Positions 59,329-64,000 of a stretch of 64,000 bases of DNA are shown here, one piece after another. The DNA comes from Paraburkholderia sp. SOS3. GTDB taxonomy: Bacteria; Pseudomonadota; Gammaproteobacteria; Burkholderiales; Burkholderiaceae. The notes beneath the pieces were generated by a model, which saw only the letters and a list, made by a program, of their open reading frames with translations, was not told the DNA's origin and did not search any database. Positions within the stretch are counted from its first letter, which is position 1; each line of letters opens with the position of its first letter. Position numbers and translations under genes: made by a program. The stretch covers positions 1,364,001 to 1,428,000 of the forward strand of contig NZ_CP018811.1 of the NCBI RefSeq assembly GCF_001922345.1, given 5' to 3'.

Positions 59329-59356
59329 CGCACAGACGCACGCACAGACGCACGCA
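59329..59356. repeat. 12-bp tandem repeat in the wspA-wspB gap
   Basis: CGCACAGACGCA occurs twice in direct succession and is followed by a partial third unit CGCA. It lies 16 bases before the wspB start. Confidence 0.75.
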
Positions 59357-59371
59357 ACCGGTTCGACGACG

Positions 59372-59875
59372 ATGCTCTTCCTTCTGTTTAACCTCGATGG
59401 CGAGCGCTACGCGCTCGACGCCGCGCAGATCGTGGAGGTGCTCGCGCTGCAGCCGACGCGGCCGATTCCCGGCGCGCCGGCGTGGGTCGCGGGCGTCGCC
59501 GAACGGTACGGGGAGCCGTTGCCCGTGATCGACGTGCCGCGCCTCGCGCTTGGGCGCGACGCGCGGCGTTTGCTGTCGACGCGGCTGGTGGTCGTCAAGT
59601 ATCGCGCGAGCGAGGCATCGTCGGAAACGCCGCATCTTCTGCTTGGATTGATCGTCGAAGGCGCCACGCAGACGCGCCGGCTCGCGCGCGAGCAGTTCGC
59701 CGACACCGGTGTCGCGACGCCGCACGCGCGCTGGCTCGGCCCCGTGGCCAACGACGGGCAAGGGTTCGTGCAATGGGTCGAGGTCCGGCACATGCTGACC
59801 GATGACGTGAAGGCCTTGCTGTTCCCGCAGGAATTGACCGTCCCCCATGCGCGCGCACAGGCGTCGACGTCATGA
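59372..59875 (+). CDS. wspB: CheW-like coupling protein WspB
   Basis: 167-residue CheW-domain protein that links the WspA receptor to the WspE kinase. LFNLDGERYALDAAQIVEVL begins the CheW fold and VAERYGEPLPVIDVPRLAL carries the conserved middle strand. Its stop overlaps the wspC start (ATGA at 59872). The ribosome site is poor, so it may rely on coupling to upstream translation. Confidence 0.9.
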   Translation: MLFLLFNLDGERYALDAAQIVEVLALQPTRPIPGAPAWVAGVAERYGEPLPVIDVPRLALGRDARRLLSTRLVVVKYRASEASSETPHLLLGLIVEGATQTRRLAREQFADTGVATPHARWLGPVANDGQGFVQWVEVRHMLTDDVKALLFPQELTVPHARAQASTS

Positions 59876-61299
59876 ACGCGGAACCTCGCATCGATGCGCG
59901 CTTCGAAAGCTGGCTCCTGCACGAGACCGGTATCAGCGCGGCCACGCTCGGCGCGCATGCGTTCGAGCGTGCGGTGTGGGAGCGCGTGCGTGCGACGCAG
60001 GCCGTTGCAGCGTCGGGCGATCTCGAAACCTACTGGCAGTTGCTCAATGCATCGCGCGACGAGCGCCAGGCGCTCGTCGAACTGATCGTCGTGCCCGAGA
60101 CATGGTTCTTCCGCGACCGTGAGGCATTCGTCGCGCTTGCGCGGCTGGCGAACGAGCGGCTCGTGCGCCAGCCGTCGCATGTGCTGCGCTTGCTGAGCGT
60201 ACCCTGTTCGACCGGCGAAGAGCCGTATTCGATTGCGATGGCGCTGTTTGACGCCGGCATCGGGCCCGAGCGTTTTTCGATCGACGCGGTCGATATCAGC
60301 GAGCGTGCGCTCGATATCGCGCGCCGCGGTGTCTATGGGCGCAATTCGTTTCGCGGGCGGGCGCTCGAGTTTCGCGAGCGGCATTTCGCGATCGCCGGAC
60401 CGGCAACGGCTTCCGGCGACGTCCGCTATGAATTGAGCGCGCGTGTGCACGATGCGGTGCGTTTTATCCACGCGAATCTGTTCGACGCGCCGTATCCGGC
60501 CGATGTTCGCTACGACTTTATTCTGTGCCGCAACGTGCTGATCTACTTCGAGCGCGATTCGCAGGATCGCGCGATTCGCCTGCTCGATGCGCGGCTTGCG
60601 CAGGACGGCATGTTGCTCGTTGGGCCGGCCGAGACGGGCCTGATGATGCGGCACGCGTTCAGTCCGGCGCGAATTCCGCTCGCGTTCGCGTTCACGCGCA
60701 CGCCGGCCGACGACGCAAGGCCGCCAAGGCAAACGCCGCTCGCGCCGGCGATAGCGGTCGCGCCTGTCAAGCCTGTCTCGCCGGTCCCGACGACCCGGCC
60801 GATCCCGCCGATCGGGCCGGTACGGCAGCCGTTTGCGCCGCAGGTAGCCGCGGCGCGTGCGTCCCGAGGCACGCATGCCGATACCGCGCGTAACGCTTCC
60901 GCGGCGACCCAGGGGAGCACGAAGCGTGAAGCCTTGCTTGCCGAGGCTTCGCGTCTTGCCGACGAAGGGCGGCTCGATCAGGCCGAACGCGTTGCTAACC
61001 AGTGCATCAACATCCACGGACCCGATGCTTCCGTTTTCTATCTGCTCGGCCTGATCATGGACGCTCGCGGGCGCGGCGCCGATGCGGGCGACTATTACCG
61101 CAAGACGCTCTATCTGGAGCCTGGCCACTACGAGGCACTCACGCATCTTGCAGCCTTGCTCGAAATGACGGGCGACACGGCCGGCGCCGGGCGGCTGACG
61201 CGCCGCGCGGAGCGCGCGGCGCAAGCGCGTCGTGAATCGCCGGAACCGCACGCGGCATACAAGAACCGGACGAGCCGGACGCGAGGCTTCCATGACTGA
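59872..61299 (+). CDS. wspC: CheR-type methyltransferase with TPR domain, WspC
   Basis: 475-residue SAM-dependent receptor methyltransferase. The CheR part (about residues 1-270) has ETWFFRDREAFVAL, the SAM motif LLSVPCSTGEEPYSIAMAL, VDISERALDIARRGVYG and YDFILCRNVLIYF. A Pro-rich linker (about 285-330) leads to C-terminal TPR repeats (RLDQAERVANQCINIHGPDA; GDYYRKTLYLEPGHYEALTH). It methylates WspA and opposes WspF. Overlaps wspB by 4 bases and wspD by 8 bases. Confidence 0.92.
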   Translation: MNAEPRIDARFESWLLHETGISAATLGAHAFERAVWERVRATQAVAASGDLETYWQLLNASRDERQALVELIVVPETWFFRDREAFVALARLANERLVRQPSHVLRLLSVPCSTGEEPYSIAMALFDAGIGPERFSIDAVDISERALDIARRGVYGRNSFRGRALEFRERHFAIAGPATASGDVRYELSARVHDAVRFIHANLFDAPYPADVRYDFILCRNVLIYFERDSQDRAIRLLDARLAQDGMLLVGPAETGLMMRHAFSPARIPLAFAFTRTPADDARPPRQTPLAPAIAVAPVKPVSPVPTTRPIPPIGPVRQPFAPQVAAARASRGTHADTARNASAATQGSTKREALLAEASRLADEGRLDQAERVANQCINIHGPDASVFYLLGLIMDARGRGADAGDYYRKTLYLEPGHYEALTHLAALLEMTGDTAGAGRLTRRAERAAQARRESPEPHAAYKNRTSRTRGFHD

Positions 61300-62095
61300 A
61301 CGCATCGAAGACCTCCCGGATATTGCATCGCGTGTCGACGACTGCTGGAATCGCATCGGCACGCGCGGCGATCAGTCGTGCCCGGCGCTCGCGGAATGGA
61401 CACGTTGTCTCAACTGCCCGGTGTTCGAGCGGGCGGCGGCGCGATTGCTCGACCGGCCGGTGTCCGATGCGGTGGGAGGGCTTGCTGGCGTGCAACGTGT
61501 AGCGCGGCTGGCGCAGCCGGCCGGCGTGCCGGCCGAGGTGGCGACGGCGAGCGGCTCGGGCGACCTGGTCGCCGGGGCGTCCGCTCAGTCGTCCAAAACA
61601 GATTCGGTAGTCGTCTTCCGCGTCGCGGACGAATGGCTCGCCCTGCCTACCGAGGCACTCAAGCAGATCGAAGACCTGCGGCCGGTTCATTCGCTGCCGC
61701 ATCGGCGCAACCGTGCCGTGCTCGGCCTCGTCAATGTACGCGGCGCATTGACGGTTGTCGTGTCGCTCGGCGAACTGCTGCGTCTTGATCGCACGGCCGG
61801 CGCGGCACTTGCTTCGCAGCCGGGCGCCGATGAAGCATCGACCTTGCGAGCGCCGCGCAGCGGCCGTTACGCACGAATGCTCGTGGTCGCGCACGACTGC
61901 GAGCCCGTCGTGTTTCCGGTCGACGAAGTGCACGGCGTCGTGCGTTATGCGGCCGGCGCACTGAAGCCCGTGCCCGACACGCTGACGCGCTCGAGCGCCG
62001 CACACACGGCCGGCGTGCTTGCGTGGCAAGGCAAGACGGTCGGCGTGCTCGATGCCGCGCGCGTATTCGCTTCACTGACACAGAGCCTCCAATGA
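61292..62095 (+). CDS. wspD: CheW-like protein WspD
   Basis: 267-residue coupling protein with an N-terminal extension of about 100 residues before the CheW domain (VVVFRVADEWLALPTEALKQ; HRRNRAVLGLVNVRGALTVV). The N-terminal part carries a LAEWTRCLNCPVFERAAARL segment typical of WspD. It starts within the wspC end and stops within the wspE start (ATGA at 62092-62095), so the series is translationally coupled. Confidence 0.9.
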   Translation: MTERIEDLPDIASRVDDCWNRIGTRGDQSCPALAEWTRCLNCPVFERAAARLLDRPVSDAVGGLAGVQRVARLAQPAGVPAEVATASGSGDLVAGASAQSSKTDSVVVFRVADEWLALPTEALKQIEDLRPVHSLPHRRNRAVLGLVNVRGALTVVVSLGELLRLDRTAGAALASQPGADEASTLRAPRSGRYARMLVVAHDCEPVVFPVDEVHGVVRYAAGALKPVPDTLTRSSAAHTAGVLAWQGKTVGVLDAARVFASLTQSLQ

Positions 62096-64000
62096 GCAGT
62101 GACGACGATATGAGCCGCCAGTCGCTGCTCGCGCTCTTCAGCGAAGAAGCGCATTTGCAGACACGCGTGCTGTCCGATGGCCTGCTCACGCTTGAGCGCG
62201 CGCCGGCCGACGCAGCGGCGCTCGAAGCGTGCATGCGCGCCGCGCATTCGCTCAAGGGTGCCGCGCGCATCATCGGCTTGCAGGATGGCGTGGACGTCGC
62301 GAACGCCATGGAGGAATGCTTCGTCGCCGCGCAGCACGGCGTGCTCGCGCTGACGACCGTGCATATCGATGCGTTGCTGCGTGGCGTCGACCTGTTGCTG
62401 CGCGTGGCCGACGACAAGCCGTCGGTGCGCGCGGGCCGCGCGGAGATCGAGGCATGCGTCGCGCATCTGTCGGGTTTTGTCGGCGTTTCGACATCGACGG
62501 GCGCGCATGATGTACCGGTACGCACGAGCGGCGACGTGCCGCCCGCGGCGCAAGTCGAATCGCCCGATGCGCTGCTGGATGCTGCAATCGCACTGTTGCA
62601 GGCGCAAGCACAAGCCGAAGCGCAAGTGCAGGCGGAAGCGCAGATAGAAGCGCAGGTGGAAGCGGCCCCCGAGCCCCGCACGCCATCGCCCGCGCCTGTA
62701 CCTTTACCTGTACCGACAACCGCGCCTGCACACGCTGGCGTCAATGCACAACGCGATCCCGACCGCATCCTGCGCGTGCGCGCGGACAACCTGGACCGGC
62801 TGCTGAGCCTGTCCGGCGAATCGCTCGTCGAATCGCGCTGGCTCAAGCCGTTCGCCGAATCGATGCTGCGCGTGAAGCGCACGCAGCGCGAAGCGGCACG
62901 CGCGCTCGATACGGTCTACGAATCGCTTGCGCAGGCGTTCGAGGGCCAACTCGACGCGCGCGCCAGCACCGCGCTCGACAGCGTGCGCGACGCGTTCGGC
63001 GCGATCCAGCAGCAGCTCGCGAGCCAGATCGACGAGCTCGACCGTTACGACCGCCGCAGCACGAACCTCGCGCAGCAACTGTACGACGAGGCGCTGCAAT
63101 GCCGGATGCGCGCGTTCGGCGACGAGACGCATGTGTATCCGCGCATCGTGCGCGACCTCGCGCGATCGCTCGGCAAGCAGGTGCGATTCACGATTGTCGG
63201 CGAAGGCACGCAAGTCGATCGCGACATCCTCGACATGCTCGACGCACCGCTCGGCCATCTGCTCCGCAACGCACTCGATCACGGTATCGAGACGCCGGAC
63301 GAGCGCGTCGCGCGCGGCAAGCCGGCCGAAGCGAGCCTGACGCTCGAAGCGCGTCACAGCGCGGGCAAGCTGCTGATCAGCGTCAGCGACGACGGGCGCG
63401 GCATCGATCTGGCCGACCTGCGCGCCGCGATCGTGCGCCGCCATCTCGCCGACGAGGCCACCGTCGCGCGTCTGTCCGAGCAGGAACTGCTCGAATTCCT
63501 GCTGCTGCCCGGCTTCTCGATGCGCGCGCAGGTGACCGACGTATCGGGGCGCGGCGTCGGCCTCGATGCGGTGCACGATATGGTCAAGACGGTGCGCGGC
63601 ACCGTGCGCATCGTCAACGATCCGGGCAGCGGCATGCGCTTCGTGCTGCAATTGCCGCTTACGCTGTCGGTGATTCGCAGCCTGCTCGTCGAAGTGGGCG
63701 GCGAGGCGTATGCGCTTCCGCTTGGCTCCGTGCATCGCACGCTTGCGCTCGCACGCAGCGACATCGACATGCTCGAGGGCCAGCAGCATTTCCCGTTCGA
63801 AGGCAAGCGCGTGGGGCTTGTATCCGCGCATCAGCTGCTCGGGCTCGAAGCGGGCGAGGCCGCCGCGGAGGTCGCGGTCGTGGTGCTCGGCGACGAGCGC
63901 GGCACGTACGGCGTGGCCGTCGATCGTTTCCTCGGCGAACGGATGCTCGTCGTGCAGCCGCTCGATGCGAGGCTCGGCAAGATCAAGGACATCGCGGCCG
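62092..64000 (+). CDS. wspE: CheA-like hybrid histidine kinase WspE, N-terminal part
   Basis: Kinase of the Wsp pathway, 636 residues visible before the right edge. The HPt domain has the phospho-acceptor His52 in CMRAAHSLKGAARIIGL. Residues 170-191 are an Ala/Gln/Glu repeat, then a Pro-rich linker. The ATPase domain shows HLLRNALDHGIETPDERVA (about 387-405), SVSDDGRGIDL and SGRGVGLDAVHDMV. A CheW-like domain begins near 520 (SLLVEVGGEAYALPLGSVHR). The receiver domain expected in WspE lies beyond the window. It phosphorylates WspR and WspF, which are not seen here. Confidence 0.92.
   Translation, partial: MSSDDDMSRQSLLALFSEEAHLQTRVLSDGLLTLERAPADAAALEACMRAAHSLKGAARIIGLQDGVDVANAMEECFVAAQHGVLALTTVHIDALLRGVDLLLRVADDKPSVRAGRAEIEACVAHLSGFVGVSTSTGAHDVPVRTSGDVPPAAQVESPDALLDAAIALLQAQAQAEAQVQAEAQIEAQVEAAPEPRTPSPAPVPLPVPTTAPAHAGVNAQRDPDRILRVRADNLDRLLSLSGESLVESRWLKPFAESMLRVKRTQREAARALDTVYESLAQAFEGQLDARASTALDSVRDAFGAIQQQLASQIDELDRYDRRSTNLAQQLYDEALQCRMRAFGDETHVYPRIVRDLARSLGKQVRFTIVGEGTQVDRDILDMLDAPLGHLLRNALDHGIETPDERVARGKPAEASLTLEARHSAGKLLISVSDDGRGIDLADLRAAIVRRHLADEATVARLSEQELLEFLLLPGFSMRAQVTDVSGRGVGLDAVHDMVKTVRGTVRIVNDPGSGMRFVLQLPLTLSVIRSLLVEVGGEAYALPLGSVHRTLALARSDIDMLEGQQHFPFEGKRVGLVSAHQLLGLEAGEAAAEVAVVVLGDERGTYGVAVDRFLGERMLVVQPLDARLGKIKDIAA
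62599..62664 (+). repeat. In-frame Ala-Gln/Glu repeat within wspE
   Basis: Sixty-six bases coding for alternating Q-A and E-A pairs (residues 170-191 of WspE), in the linker between the HPt and kinase domains. The coding repeat is imperfect and of the kind that varies in length between strains. Confidence 0.75.

Noticed and set aside
59407..61362. A 651-codon minus-strand frame across wspB and wspC
   Set aside because: Composition typical of antisense reading in GC-rich DNA; the coupled plus-strand genes explain the region.

Overview
The window is GC-rich beta-proteobacterial DNA of Burkholderiaceae type, most like Paraburkholderia or Burkholderia. This rests on codon usage, an OmpC-like porin with the genus-typical mature start (SSVTLYGRID), an OprB-type porin, a Wsp chemosensory operon, many LysR regulators paired with single enzymes, and a mixed load of catabolic and transport modules. 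No rRNA, tRNA, CRISPR array, insertion sequence or prophage was recognised. The region looks like accessory or second-replicon gene content, but nothing seen proves that.

Layout. (1) 1-5.2 kb: the start of an OprB porin (minus), then a 1.2 kb gene-poor stretch with competing hairpins and two well-formed small ORFs, leading into a tandem-permease ABC transporter gene and its ATPase. (2) 5.3-9.5 kb: an EamA transporter; a minus-strand operon of phosphoesterase, 87-residue protein and lipoprotein joined by ATGA overlaps; and a lone cobF. (3) 9.5-18 kb: an ectoine-type uptake and catabolism cluster (ehuABCD-eutA on minus, a DoeA/EutD-like M24 hydrolase and an alcohol dehydrogenase on plus). Its divergent promoter region carries two matching palindromes. 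Next to it is a two-subunit hydroquinone 1,2-dioxygenase (hapC-hapD). (4) 18.5-25.2 kb: a porin, a truncated SDR remnant, an MFS carrier with an Ldh-type dehydrogenase, LysR, and a nitrilase-fold protein lacking the catalytic cysteine. (5) 25.2-26.2 kb: decayed DNA with a broken MarR gene and an AraC tail. (6) 26.2-32 kb: DUF4865 and tautomerase genes with LysR, an NAD(P)H oxidoreductase with LysR, an SDR, and a histone-deacetylase-like hydrolase. (7) 32-46 kb: a DsbD/ScsB-like reductase with a DUF1223 protein, a TauD-like dioxygenase, a beta-propeller protein, an MFS pump, an HTH regulator divergent from DUF899 and DUF2182 genes, a histidine phosphatase, a sterol-desaturase-like enzyme, and a catalase-like protein coupled to cytochrome b561. 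(8) 46-54.5 kb: tautomerase, SDR and LysR; an EamA transporter; a dioxygenase-MFS-SDR operon; and small genes. (9) 54.5-57 kb: an oxidative-stress block (ohr, tetR, exported SOD) with a shared TetR-like operator. (10) 57.6-64 kb: wspA-wspB-wspC-wspD-wspE, with wspE cut by the right edge.

The Wsp genes form a translationally coupled surface-sensing pathway that normally ends in the c-di-GMP synthase WspR, which would lie to the right. The ectoine-type importer would feed the DoeA-like hydrolase, but the later steps (DoeB, DoeC, DoeD) are not in the window. The hydroquinone dioxygenase likewise lacks its downstream pathway here. Strong candidates for new biology are the leader before the ABC transporter, the paired ATTG-N8-CAAT palindromes, the cysteine-less nitrilase homologue, and the TetR-like control site at ohr.
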